Below, piece after piece: positions 12,640 to 23,879 of a stretch of DNA of 64,000 bases. Under the pieces are notes generated by a model. That model was not told where the DNA came from. It was given only the letters and a program-made list of their open reading frames with translations, and ran no database searches. Numbering within the stretch: position 1 is the first letter of the stretch; the number at the start of each line of letters is the position of its first letter. The position numbers and the translations under genes were made by a program. The DNA comes from Ceraceosorus guamensis (lineage: Eukaryota; Basidiomycota; Exobasidiomycetes; Ceraceosorales; Ceraceosoraceae). The DNA lies in the NCBI RefSeq assembly GCF_003144195.1, contig NW_020290067.1:21130-85129 (forward strand), read 5' to 3'.

Positions 12640-14385
12640 CGTGTCGTGACAAGATTGACTCGTCGATGTTATGTGATAAGGGTGGCGATGGTGGTAGCAG
12701 ATCTCGCTATCCCTTGGTCGCCGGTCGCCATTTCGTTAAGCCGTATACATGCCGCTCGGGGCACTCGAGGATTCAGCTTGCTGAGTTCCTCGCGCGGCAA
12801 GCTTTACCTGCAGATCGTCAAGCGCGCGAGTGCATGCATGCCGCGGCGGCCATGTTGATCTCTCGCAGCGAAACGCGTGTGCGCGCAAGATCTCATGCCA
12901 ACGCGCGGCGCGCGTGCGCTCGACGCGCTTCTTTACTAGCACACGTGACTCGTCTGTTTCGCTTGCAGGTTCAAAATCTTGAATTACTCAAAAGTCGAGC
13001 AGAGTCAGCAAGAGTCGCGAGTCGCATGTGAGTCTTGAGTCAAGAGTTGCTGCATGGCAACCCGCCGACACTCAACAAGTTCTATCTGTAGTGACTAGCT
13101 GCATACATACAATTTTGAATCGTGAATATACATATACGTACGTGTGCGCTACAACGCCCGGCGCCATGCATGCAGCTGATTGCATGAGTAACCATAACTC
13201 ACAACTGTTCCACCAAAGTCCGCTGATTGCGTTGAGCGTGAGACAGAGATGCGCCCGCCCCCTCCCTATAGCTCCTGAATCTGAACGCACCGAAGCTCAG
13301 ATGTCAAGAAGAATTGCTGATCCATGAGTGTCGAATGGCGAGTCGAAGCATCGGATAATAGCTTTGAAGCTGGGTAGCAGCAGCCACAGCCACAGTCCGT
13401 CGTAGACATGTACCTATGAGTGTCGCCTCTAGCTACGCATACCACTGGTGACTTGCGCCTCGGCATGCCGGTCTGAGGAATTATCTCAGCACAAATCAAT
13501 CAACAGAGCCGAACAAGCGCCACATTCGATTCACTCATTCACGACCGAGCTATGTAGCGCTTCATATGTACGGTAGCGGTATATGTACAGGCGAGCACCG
13601 CAAACTGGTCGCAGGAGCGGACGGACGCGTGTGCCAGCGTGTGTGCGTGTGCGCGGTATGTAAGGCGGTGTCGAGCAGGATGGCGCTAAAGCTTTCCAGC
13701 CGTGCCAAGCTTTCATGCGTGATGCGCCCATGCGCTGTGCGGGCGGCCAGATCAGCGAGACACGCTCGAGGGCGCGGGCGCGGGCGCGTGCGCAGGATGC
13801 AGTCAAGAATAAGTACATACAACGAGTCAAGAGTCCAAGTCTTAAGTCTTGAATCTGAATGGTCTTAATTGCGCCGCATGACATGACGAGCGAGCGCATA
13901 TAACGTTGCTATAGCGTCCACTTATTCTTCGAGGCTGTGCTATGCACGCGCACGACTTCTCGATCCAATCTGCTGCTGCTGCTCTACACGCTAAGTCTTG
14001 TCCGTGCTGATCTTTTGCGTCCTTCTTTTATATTGCTTTGCCTGCCCGGTACGCGGCCAGCATTGGAGCATTCGATCGGGTATACGGCTGCATGCATGGC
14101 CTATAATAGCTACTACTCCGATCGAGTTGACTTGACTTTGATTGTGACTGACATGGGAACATTCACATTTAAAGCGGCACACATCTTTGGCACCCCCACG
14201 CTTTGTGCAAACCAAGCCTCATACACCTCGCAGCGCAAGACATTCATCCAGGGCTCCAAGCTTTGAACTTCACAATCCTCATACATCCTTCCCGCGAGCA
14301 TCCGGTTTCCAATCGAAGAAACCAGCTTTCTTTGGCTTGCGGCTTCCCCTCAAGAAGACTTCAAGACGCACACGATACAATCACA
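12640..14385. other. Gene-poor divergent region upstream of SMC4
   Basis: About 1.75 kb between SMC4 and the cysteine-rich gene. Clusters of GAGTC/AAGAGTC/TCGTGAAT units occur at 12985-13050, 13115-13130 and 13820-13860. Single ACGCGT hexamers occur at 12873 and near 13627; they could be MCB-type sites for SMC4, but single copies are weak evidence. No gene was recognised; open frames here are short and lack family features. Confidence 0.6.
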
Positions 14386-15025
14386 ATGGGAGACGTCGCC
14401 GCAGCAGACATCGGTGGAGGTTGCGTGAGTTGCAGCTTGCGAATGCGAGGAGAGGAGAGGCGGAGCGAACTCGAAGAGCGGGTGGACAGGCTGCTCACGC
14501 GAGCGTAATCCACCTCCTCGCGCTTTGGCTCATGGCGCACAGTGCGCAATCATCTGCAGCAGCATTTACTACTGGTTCAGTCTGCGTGAGTCATCGAGCC
14601 GCTTCGCTTCATTCCGAACAATCGAGCATCGCAGGGAAACTTCTCGCCGATAGAAGAGAGGGGGAGAGAGAGAGAGCGCACGAGCTCACACTATTGCGAT
14701 CTTCTATTCAGGCGCTTGCGGAGCAAATTGCACGGCGTGCGATGCGTGCTGTCGCTGCAATTGCTGCTGGGATGCGGGAGAGTACGATAGGGAAGATCAA
14801 GAAGCCGGTCGGGTGCGAAAAGATGTCGCCGGTCGCCGAGGCACCAAGGATTCGGAACAGTTGCCAGCTTACAAAGCGCAGGAACCCATGTCCGTTGTCA
14901 AACCGGCCGACGAACAGAATGCTGAACCTGCCAGCGTGGTGCAGCAAGCGACGAGCCCTAGTGTCGCCCCAACCCAGACTGCTCAGACGGATGTTCCTCC
15001 TCCGGCGCCGGCACAACAATCATAG
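14386..15025 (+). CDS. Small cysteine-rich, probably membrane-associated protein (unrecognised)
   Basis: Exons 14386..14424, 14543..14585 and 14712..15025 give 131 aa. I do not recognise the family. The first half is extraordinary: after an acidic/Gly N-terminus ending GGGC comes a short hydrophobic stretch CAIICSSIYYWFSLR, then ACGANCTACDACCRCNCCWD, so residues 13-48 contain 13 cysteines. The rest is hydrophilic, Pro/Gln/Ala-rich and ends in APAQQS. Clustered cysteines next to a short hydrophobic segment suggest multiple palmitoylation or metal binding; that is inference. Support for the model: both introns have GTGAG donors and CAG acceptors, the exons join in frame, and each joined exon continues the cysteine pattern, which chance would rarely give. 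No signal peptide is evident, so it does not look like a standard secreted effector. Confidence 0.65.
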
Positions 15026-16632
15026 GTCCTTTACGCACAAGCTCGACCTGATTACCTGCCTTCAGGCCAGCCTTCTACATACGCAACGATTCCCAATCTT
15101 TCCCCCGACCAGAGAGACTGCTTGCTATCGCACTCGACGCGATTCCAGACTCCACGCCACGCACGACTCTACAACCTCGCAACTCGCACGCAGCTCGTAA
15201 TCGACATCTTTAGCTGATACCTTTAGCTGGAAGGGGGCGTAATGCTGCTTCAATAATAAAACACAATGGTGATTACGGACGCTTCATTAAAGCTTGGCTC
15301 GGCATACTGTAGCGCCGCAAGAACCAGCATACCCGTTCTGAAATAATGAACAGTCTGAGCGTCTGTTCTGAAGAGTCTTGCTTTGTACCCGTATTCGTGA
15401 GTCGCGTACTTTGTCGATCAAGGTCCTCATCGAAGCACCATCATGTACGCACGGCGACGGCGCTTTCGACTTGGGGCGCAGCCGTGAGCCTTAGGTGCTT
15501 TTGCCGACCCCGCTGGATGCTGGATGATTCTTGGTTGCAGTCACACTCGTGAGTCTTGAGTCCGAGTCAAGTCACGAGTGAGTACATAGTAAGTCTTGAG
15601 TCGTGACTCAAAATTACGATCGACTCGTGATTGCACGCGCACGGATGAGTGCGAGTCTTTATAATTCAAATTGCAAGTCAAGCTTACGGCAATTCGTGAT
15701 TGTGAGCGTCTCTATACCCGCGGCAAGCGCGCCTCCGGCACGCACGCGCGCATCTCCAATCAAGTCGATTCGTGATTATCATCACATCACTCACACTCAC
15801 GCGAATGATCACTCGGCGCACCGCGTCATGCAAGAGGAGAGCGAATCGGTATATATAGATCGAGCGAGCGAGTCGTGAGTGTGAGAGGCGCGGCGCGTTT
15901 GATTGAAGTCATGCGATCACGAATCTGATCGATGAATGCCCCAAAGCGTCTGCGCGCACACATGCCCATCCCAGCCGCTGTCCATGCAGTCAGAGTCGAT
16001 GCAGGTATATATACGGCCTGGTACAAGGCAGCGGCACGATCAAGCTCGCGTTGAGCCAGGCGGGCGATGAGCCCATCGAGAGATTGCTGCTCAATCAGGT
16101 CACGCGTCAGAAGAAGAGTCAAGAGTCAAATGTTCTGACAAGTCGTGGAGTCGTAAAATTTTGAGTGGTGAGTGTTGGCAAGCAAGGATACGCCTCCGGT
16201 AAACGGCGCTGCCAAATTCACATCTGCCAAAGTATTGACGCGCGTAGAAAGTCGAGTCCCACTCTGACTCACCCTTCACCATTGCGATATTGTGGACGCT
16301 ATTCGCTTTGACTGCATACACGCTTGGCTCAATTCGAATCGAATGCGACTCTACGTCAAGACATTTCGCCTGGGCAATGCTTTCACCACAGCTTCACCGA
16401 CGCACTCAAAGCGAGCCTTGGCTGTAGTCGCGCCTGGGCGTGTCCAAGCGAGCACGCGCACGAGCTAGGTAAGCCGAGTGGCTCCCTATCCGCATCCACT
16501 TGTGCGGCACTCGAAACCATTGCCATTGCAAGCGCCGTCGTGGATTTGGAACAGGCTACATTCAGCTCCGTCCTTTCAAACCACTCGTGACTATTTCGCG
16601 TACGCTGCCGCATCTGCACGAATCGGTGCGGC
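15026..16632. other. Gene-poor region with degenerate GAGTC/TCGTGA arrays
   Basis: About 1.6 kb between the cysteine-rich gene and RRM copy A. Dense motif clusters lie at 15545-15640, 15765-15800, 15865-15885 and 16105-16180, with units like GTGAGTCTTGAGTC and ACTCGTGATT. Short TATATA runs are at 15850 and 16005. No gene is supported. Confidence 0.6.
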
Positions 16633-18865
16633 ATGCCAGAGTACGAGCCGTGTGAGTGCGAGTCTCGGGCTTCGTCTGCACAAAGCGGAGCCCTTCTGTT
16701 GCAGTTGCTGAGCCTCACGCTGGCATTTCCGCCTTCACTCTACAGACGTCGCAGTGCGCGCATGTCCGGTCAAATGGCAATCGACCAAAGAAGCAAAGCA
16801 TATACGGGAGCAGCGAGGCGCACAAGCAGCATTTTGTCCAGAGACGCCTCAGCGCATGCTAGACAAGGATGGCGACCATCTGGCAGGCGTGCGAATAACG
16901 GGCCCGCGGACGCAATGGAACAGGCACTGCATCATAAACATCTTTCGCCACTTTGGCAACATTGCCACGCTAGCATTTGCTCGACCCGCCTCACCTCTCG
17001 ACCCTTCGCCGTACTGCCACCTCCACTTTGAGCATCTCGAATCTGCCAAGGCTGCTACCGAGAAATTTGGACCTGGCAAGGGCAAGAAGTGGTCGGCCAG
17101 GCTGCTGGAAGATGCCAGCAATCAAGCAGCTCAGCGCATACAATGGCGCCGTATGCTGGAGCAAGACCAACTCTTGATGCAATGCGAAAAGACCAGCATC
17201 GTCGTTTGCATGCTGGATGTCGCTGGAGTAGAGTCGCTCGTGGTCAGAGTTTGGCTTCACGATCTGCTCGATGCAGAGCCGAAAATAGACGCGATCAAAT
17301 TTGACGCTTGTCTAGAGCAAGAGTACCTCACATGCACCTGGCCCAGAAGCGATTTACTGAATTGATAAACGTTTTGCACCGACGCGCTGCGCTTGCACAG
17401 CCAGCAGGGATCGATCAAACTCATGTTGACCCCGCAGGATGCTCTTGGAGTCGCCATGCTGCCCATCACGTTCGTGTTGCAGTACGATCGCACTGCAGTC
17501 ACGCCTTCGAAGGCCTGAGCCAGCAGTCCGCTGCCGATTCAGTCTCCCACAAGGGCTCGTGGCCCATCCTGGCCAAATAGCGATCAGGCATTTGTATCTT
17601 CTGGACTCTCTCGTCCAGCTGCCCCATCATCTGGTCACGACAAAAACAGATACGTAACGGCGAGTCGGGTGAATCCTTCAGCGCAGCCACGAGCGCAAGG
17701 GGTCCCATCGATGAGCGCTCTCGACGCACGAGATGGGACCCTTATTCCAGCCGGACCGTCAGCCTGGACGGCTGCAACGCGGGCGGCATCTCCCGAGCGG
17801 CCCCGCGCTGCGGCGCCGCCATCAATCAGCGTGCACCATAGCTCTGTCGGCCAAAGGAAGCATCGCTATCCGACGCCCGTGGACGGAGATTTGCGATACT
17901 CTCGTGCGACGACTGTAGCGCTATCTGGAAAAGCAGCCTCGCGCGACTTGCCGCACACCGCTTCTGTCACATCTGCAGCGGCAGCGGCTCCCACATCGTC
18001 ACGGAGCGAGAGCAGATCCAACGACGTGGTCGGACAGCTGGTGGAGATGGAGTCTGCGGAAGAACGCAGCATGAGAGCGAGGAATGAAAAGCTCCGTCAA
18101 GAAGTCAACACGTTGAAATTGGAGCGCGAGGTGAGCGAGCGAGCGAGATGAGGAGCGTCTGCGCTTTGTAGGACCTGATCGCATCAGCATCTGTGCGATC
18201 TGCAGAGACAAGAGCTGTTGGCGGAGCTTGAGCGGGAGAAGTGCAAGTTGCAGCGAGTCATCCGAGCGAACAGCTATAGTAGTCCTCATCGACCACTGCA
18301 ACGCAAAAATGCCGACGTAGGCTTATCGGCCTCTGGCGGTACCGCTGACGATTCGGCTGTGGCCGAGCATGAACCTAAGCCGCAGCTAGACGCTTTTTCG
18401 GACGAAACGAGAAACGGTAATGCGGATGAGCGGCCACAATTTCTGAAGGAGCATGACGAGCGACAAAGCACGAAGGCGGAGATTCCTTTCGCAGGCAAGC
18501 TCTGCCCCGACCGTGTGAGGCTTGAAACCAATAAGCGAGCCTCCACCGAACGGCCAATGGACGAGCAGCGCCCCTCCAAAACTCGCTGTAAGAGTCCCGG
18601 AAAAGAAGATACGAAGTTGGAAGGGAGCAAGACGACCGTTGATAAGCGTGCTTGTAGAGAGCGAGAGAGGATTCGCGGCGAGCGCGAGGAAGAAGACAGA
18701 TACATCTACCAGACGGAGCATCGTGATAGACGCCACCATTCCAAAGATCAACGTGGATCTGACGAGGCAGAGAAAGGTCGCACAAGCAAGAGTGAGAGAT
18801 CTCGTGAAGACGAGCGAAAAGACCAGCGATCGAGATCGCCCGCCCGAGCAAGACGTTGCTCGTAG
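16633..18865 (+). pseudogene. RRM-coiled-coil-RS protein, copy A of a tandem triplet, with three in-frame stops
   Basis: Exons 16633..16651, 16746..18130 and 18206..18865 match copies B and C in structure: a 19-base first exon (MPEYEP plus one base), a long second exon, and a phase-0 intron right after the coiled coil ending KLERE. The RRM-like fold is at residues ~51-130 and a second conserved block (VVCMLDVAGVESLVV...) at ~160-205. Codons 213 (TGA, 17363), 214 (TAA) and 264 (TGA, 17516) are stops, yet the same frame runs on and still aligns with B across them: A FCTDALRLHSQQGSIKLMLT, B FCTEEIPLHKDHGLIKIFLS. The tail is Lys/Arg/Glu-rich and ends in RSRSPARARR. It could be a young pseudogene, two separate products (212 aa, and 359 aa from the ATG at 17711), or a readthrough gene. 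I see no intron that would remove all three stops without deleting conserved sequence. Confidence 0.6.
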
Positions 18866-20974
18866 ACGTCGTCGCGAGCGAGTGAATAAGTAAATTGTCC
18901 AGGTTGAAGCATGCCCGTTCTTGGGAACCACGGCTGCAAGAATGAGCGACAAATTTTCGAGCGCTAGCATTCTCGTCCCGACGTAGCGATGTAGGCCAAA
19001 AACAAAAGGTAAGATGCAGCGCCTGCACAGAGCTTTGCCAATCCCATCACCCCTTTAGACGATACCTGCCCTTGAGCGTGCGTGTTGGTGTTTGCGACAC
19101 CTCCGCACGAATGTGAGCATGTGAATTTTTGCGCGCGTGCGCGCGCGCATCCTACCGAATATGAGGGCTTTGAGACGGCCTGCTGCTGAGCCCATTCGCT
19201 AACGCCGCACCATCTATCGTTCAGTCGCGTCGAGACGATGCGCATCGTGCATGTCGCTTCCTTTCTGCATCATACTGCGAATGTCGAGCAGGCCAGGGAG
19301 GGACTGGACAGAAGGTTGCTCATGGGTGCATGTTCGGATGTCGATTCGGGGTGGTCGTGAGTATGGAGCGTGGAAATTGGATATCGGTTCGCACTGGGTC
19401 GATCGAGCGCTTGATCATGACCTGCTGCAGGGGTACGTCGAGGCATGTGTGTTCGATAAAGTCACAACATCCTCGATGAGTGCGTGCACAACGCGGGTCA
19501 GATGTGGATGATATAGAGAGCAATTGCAGTAGTCACGAGCAGCATGGCAGTCACGAGTGCTGCGTGTAGAAGCAAGCATCACAGATCACACTCCTTTACA
19601 GTCAGAGCTCCACTCGAGTCGCGCGCTGATCGAAGGCCCGTGAGTGTCTAGCTGTTCCGACTGGCACGGGAGGACACTCATGAGACGCGCTGTAGAGAAG
19701 ACGCACGCGTTGCAATCTGAATCTGAATGGGATGAGTCTGACACGAGCAGCCTTGTCTGCACAAAGTCTCACGGCGGCGTAACAGACTGTTGTAAAGGGA
19801 GCACGCGGCGGTTATCCTGGGCAGATTCAAGACTACGAAGCCACATCGCGCTGTGACGCCCTCTCGCAAACGAGCTCAACGGTCGCTTCAGTCGAGCTAG
19901 GATGCATCTGAATCAATAGTCAATCGTCAAGGTGCAACGCGGCGGTGTGCCCAGGGTTGCTGCTGCGGCATCAACTGTGAGACTGCATGGTGCATGGCAA
20001 GTCGAGGACATGACTGGTGATGGATTGCATGATGGGGAGTCCAAGCCTTGTCGCCGACGGACTTCCAAAGTTGATCCATGCTGCTGCGCACAAGCCTCGG
20101 CGCTTACTGACTCAAAAATTACATCATTTCATTCACGATTGTGATTCAACTCGTGCATTGTGATTGGGACGGTACGCTCTTGATTGCTGTTCCTGTACCT
20201 GCCGCGGCCGCGGCTGAAAGTGGGTCGTGCGATTGCTGCTGCCCATGCGCATGCGGTCAAGTCGCGCGCGTGTCGATGAGCACTGAGCGCGTAGAGCCCT
20301 CAGAACCCGTCGGTGACTGCAAGGTGACTCGCTCACTCAGGCAATAAGTCAGGAAAGACGCGGACCGCCGCATTGATTTTAAAAGTCAATTTCATCTCAG
20401 ACCAACACACAACACCACTCTTCAAACGCGCTGCCGGCGGATCAGCGCAGTCGAGCATCGTCAGCAGCTGCTCTGCTCATTCGGGCGATGATGGAGGGAG
20501 GCCAAACGTACCTCTATTGGCCTTTGACTACCGACAAGATATTAAGCTGGTCAGTATGTGCTCTGCACTAGGCTTTCGAATGGGTCCATGCCCCGCGATC
20601 CGCGTACAAGTAAACATGCAGTAAGAAAGTTCAACTGCGCCCCCTTGCTCAGCGACCAGCTTCGAGTGTCTCTTCCACATCTTCCTATTGGCAAAGCAAG
20701 CCAAAAAGACCCTAGGAATTACAGAACAGAGCGGCAGTCCCTGGCTCTTCTCCACGCATTCGGTAGCCACAGCGCGTCTGAAGAGTCCATCGATGGCTTC
20801 TGCGCTCGCTCATCAACGTCATCTGGTCGCTAGACACCTTGAATGCAGAGTCCTCGCTCGCTCACTGCAAGCAGCGGCGATCATCTCTTCACCTTGCACG
20901 TGGGAAGTAGACCGAGCTGCACGGACCTGCCGGCGAACGCCGGACAGGTCTACCTGACAACTTTGAGCCCAAGC
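18866..20974. other. 2.1-kb spacer between RRM copies A and B
   Basis: No gene recognised. It contains a short GC-alternating tract (19133-19149), scattered GAGTC/TCACGATT-like units (for example 20105-20160) and, at its 3' edge, the hairpin upstream of copy B. A 12-base match (GTCTGCACAAAG) to the first intron of copy A at ~19757 is too short to claim a decayed fourth copy. Confidence 0.55.
20924..20950 (+). promoter_or_regulatory. Perfect-stem hairpin just upstream of RRM copy B
   Basis: GACCTGCCGGCG and CGCCGG-A-CAGGTC are complementary over 12 base pairs with one bulged A; two bases separate the arms, so the apical pairs must open. It ends 24 bases before the ATG at 20975. If transcribed it would be a very stable GC-rich stem in the 5' leader, placed to affect translation. 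Its presence in the transcript is inferred. Confidence 0.5.
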
Positions 20975-23195
20975 ATGCCGCATTACGAGAATTGTGAGTA
21001 GCCAAAAAGGTGAAGACTGACGCAGCCATTCTCTGTGCATGTATGCTGTGCAAGAGGCTTACCGCGCATGCATGGCCTTCGCAGACGTGAGGGTCCGAGC
21101 TTGCGCGAGCGGACGTCACGAGACACCAAGCGCTTCATCGTCGCAAGCCGAAGTGACGTACTGCTATGAATCACCGCAGCGTCTATTGAGCAACATCAAT
21201 TCGGTCGAATCCTTCTTCCTGCGCATCAAGGGTCCAGCTGCCTCTCTCGACGAGCAAAGCCTGCGCGAAACATTTGGACAGGTGGACAGCATACGTTCGA
21301 TCGCCTACGCACAGCCTAGAAGCCTCTCTGGTCAAGCATCGCACTGTCATCTGGAATATGCCAATCTAGCAGCAGCTCAGACGGCGGCGACAAAGTTCAA
21401 CGGACGACTGGTCTTGGGGGGCGTTTGGTCAGTGAAGCTGCTCAACGACACTTGTACGCTGCCCGACTACACCTCGTGGGGTCAGCTCCTCGAGAAAGAC
21501 GAACGTCTGGCCGAACGTTGCACTGCCAAATCCGGACCGCAAGGCGTCTACTTTGCGAAGGTGGACGTGTCAGGCTTGCGGTGCTTTACGCTCCAATTTT
21601 GGCTCGCGGACTTGCTCAGGCCAGAGTATGGAGTCGAGGCGATCAGATTCGATATTACGATGGATGACGAGACGCAAGACTTGACGTGTACTAGGACGAG
21701 GAGGGGTCTGCTTCGAGAGAGCCCCTTTTGCACCGAAGAGATACCTCTTCACAAAGATCATGGACTCATCAAGATCTTTTTGAGTCCCCAAGACGATTGG
21801 CAAAGACCCTTGCCGCGCATAGCATTTGTGCTAGAGTACAGCACCCAGCACTTTCGCAGCCACACCTGGCGAGCGACGAGTCGGTCTTCATCTCTCACTG
21901 AACGGGCACCAGCTCAAGAGGTGATGCGAGTGTCAAATATGCCAGGTGGGCCTTCGTATAGTCTCAGAGATACGAGTCGGTTACCGACGTGTATCGAAAC
22001 GTGCAACGGTGCTGACGGTCAAGGCGCACAGGCCTTGGTGCCTTCAGGGGTTCCATGTGCCGCGGATCTTCGAAACGACGTGCCTTGCGTGCACCCACCT
22101 CGACGGGAAGAGAAGCTGGGCAAATATTCGACGGGACCGGAAGAAGAGGCGCAGACGCATTGGTCGAAGCGCCTTCCTCTACACTCGCAGGTCGAAGCTG
22201 AGCGCGCTGCGCTAACGAAACCGAGCGCTAGCCATGCTAGAGAAAGCAGCGAGGAAGGAGAAGTCAGCAATGATGGTTCGAGTCGCGTTTTTGAGCCTTG
22301 CACGAGGTTCCAGACCCCGAAAAGCACAGAGAAAATTGCGCATCCCTCCAGCCACCTCGACGCGCGACCAGCCAGGAGCGATGCCCAGGTCCAACGAAGC
22401 ATTTCACCTGAAAAGGTTGCGAAGGTGGCCGCCCGAGCACAAGTTGTGGAAGTCATCGATACGATCACGTCAACCGAATCGGAAAGACAACGCCAGCTAC
22501 GAGAACAAAACGAAAAGCTTCGACAGGATATACAGGAGCTGAAGCTGCGGCGCGAGGTGAGCAGAGGTCAGAAAGGAGCGGAGCTTGGCGGAGCTTTACA
22601 TCTTGACGATGCGCCACGTACCGCACTCATACAGAAGGAGCAGCTGACGACGGAGCTTAGCAAAGAGACAAGACAATCAAGAGGTTTCGATGCTACCTCG
22701 TCTACGCCGCCCAAGCTGCTTCGACGCAAAAGGGATTACGATGCTCGAAGCGTCTCGGAGATCTCGCACGCGCGTCGATCTGCATCCGCCGAGGCGATGG
22801 CGGGAAGAGATCATCATCGGCCCGGACCTGATCCAGCATCTCACCGACCTAGAGATGTGCAGACCGATCGAGCGATCCAACGCCGGGAGTCTGCAAGATT
22901 TGAACCGCTCTCGCCTGGAGGTTTCATCCGTCCAGAAGGTGGAGAGACTGGGAAGGCGCGCCGACGTCAAGCTTGGGATCGACACACGCCCGAATGGAGG
23001 CATGACACGGGAGCTACCATGGACGAAGTCGATCGGTACGGCTATGATTCGAGAGATCGATGCAGAGATTCCGCCCCTGAGGCTGAAGACCCTCGGATGT
23101 ATAGACGTAGAAATGGACGTGAAGATTGGACAAATTACCGTCCTCGATCTCGCTCGCCGATAAGACAGTCTCATCGCATGCGCAATGCATGTTGA
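20975..23195 (+). CDS. RRM-coiled-coil-RS protein, copy B of a tandem triplet (unrecognised family)
   Basis: Exons 20975..20993, 21085..22556 and 22635..23195 give 683 aa. Exon 1 is only 19 bases (MPHYEN plus one base), as in A and C. An RRM-like domain covers ~48-128 with RNP2-like FFLRIKG and a degenerate RNP1 SHCHLEYA, so aromatic RNA contacts are partly lost. A second conserved block (VYFAKVDVSGLRCFTLQFWL) lies at ~165-270. A long charged, low-complexity region follows, then a coiled coil RQLREQNEKLRQDIQELKL ending at ~497 exactly at the last intron, and an Arg-rich tail with YRPRSRSPIRQS. RRM plus an RS-like tail suggests nuclear RNA binding or splicing; this is inference. The 78-base last intron is divisible by three and has no stop, so retention would insert 26 aa in frame. 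It is closer to copy A than to C. Confidence 0.72.
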
Positions 23196-23879
23196 GTTGG
23201 CTTCCTGGTGCTCGCTGCCGTACTGTGGCGAGAGCTGGGGAGGAGGTAAGACGAAGAGCAAGGCATTGCGCGCTCCCGAATGGGCTTCTCAATCACGAAT
23301 CTCGCACTACAAGACACGACGTGCATCCCCGTCCGCGACCGCTCACGTGACGGTGCATCGTGTCATACCCTCATCGCGCTAAAAACAAAAAAAAAAAATC
23401 CAAGAAGAGTTTTGATTGCCTGTCCGCATGCCCTTATCAAGCTGCAAGGCGGCCCGTTCGTGGCTTGCATTCCCAGGCTTCAAGACAGGAGAAGAGTGAT
23501 GAGCCTCTGTTGCACCTTACAGCGCCCGGTATCATATGGTCGTCGTCACCGATGAGCTCGACCAAGCCCGTGCGGCGGCGCCAAGTCAATATGCATAACA
23601 AGCTATGGAAGGCCGGTCCTGGACCGAAATGAAGGGCACGCGTTCCCTTTTGTGCACTTTGAGGCTTCTGTCAGAAAGGAATTTCCGGATCGCCACGAGT
23701 GTGTGTGTGTGGTCCAGGACGTGCCGTGGTGGAGTAAAGAGCTGACCGCGCGCAAGCTTACGAAAGGTCGGACGAGACTTGATCCCTTTTTTCCCCATCG
23801 CACATCATCCCGCGAGAAAAAAGCTCGTCTAACACTGTGCTAGAGAGGCGTTCAAGCAAGTCGCAATCCATTTGCAGTG
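23196..23879. other. Spacer between RRM copies B and C
   Basis: 684 bases with an A-rich tract (23383-23398) and a short GT run (23700-23710). No gene seen. Confidence 0.6.

Noticed and set aside
14187-15200. 337-codon open frame across the Cys-rich gene in another frame
   Set aside because: Starts at a non-ATG-like context, is Arg/Ser-rich and low in structure; the spliced Cys-rich model explains the region better.
19251-19511. 86-codon open frame in the spacer between RRM copies A and B
   Set aside because: No family features and no link to good splice sites; its length is common by chance in GC-rich DNA.
19740-19775. Possible decayed fourth RRM copy, from a 12-base match to the first intron of copy A
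   Set aside because: Too short; no RRM, coiled-coil or MPxY exon remnant is nearby.
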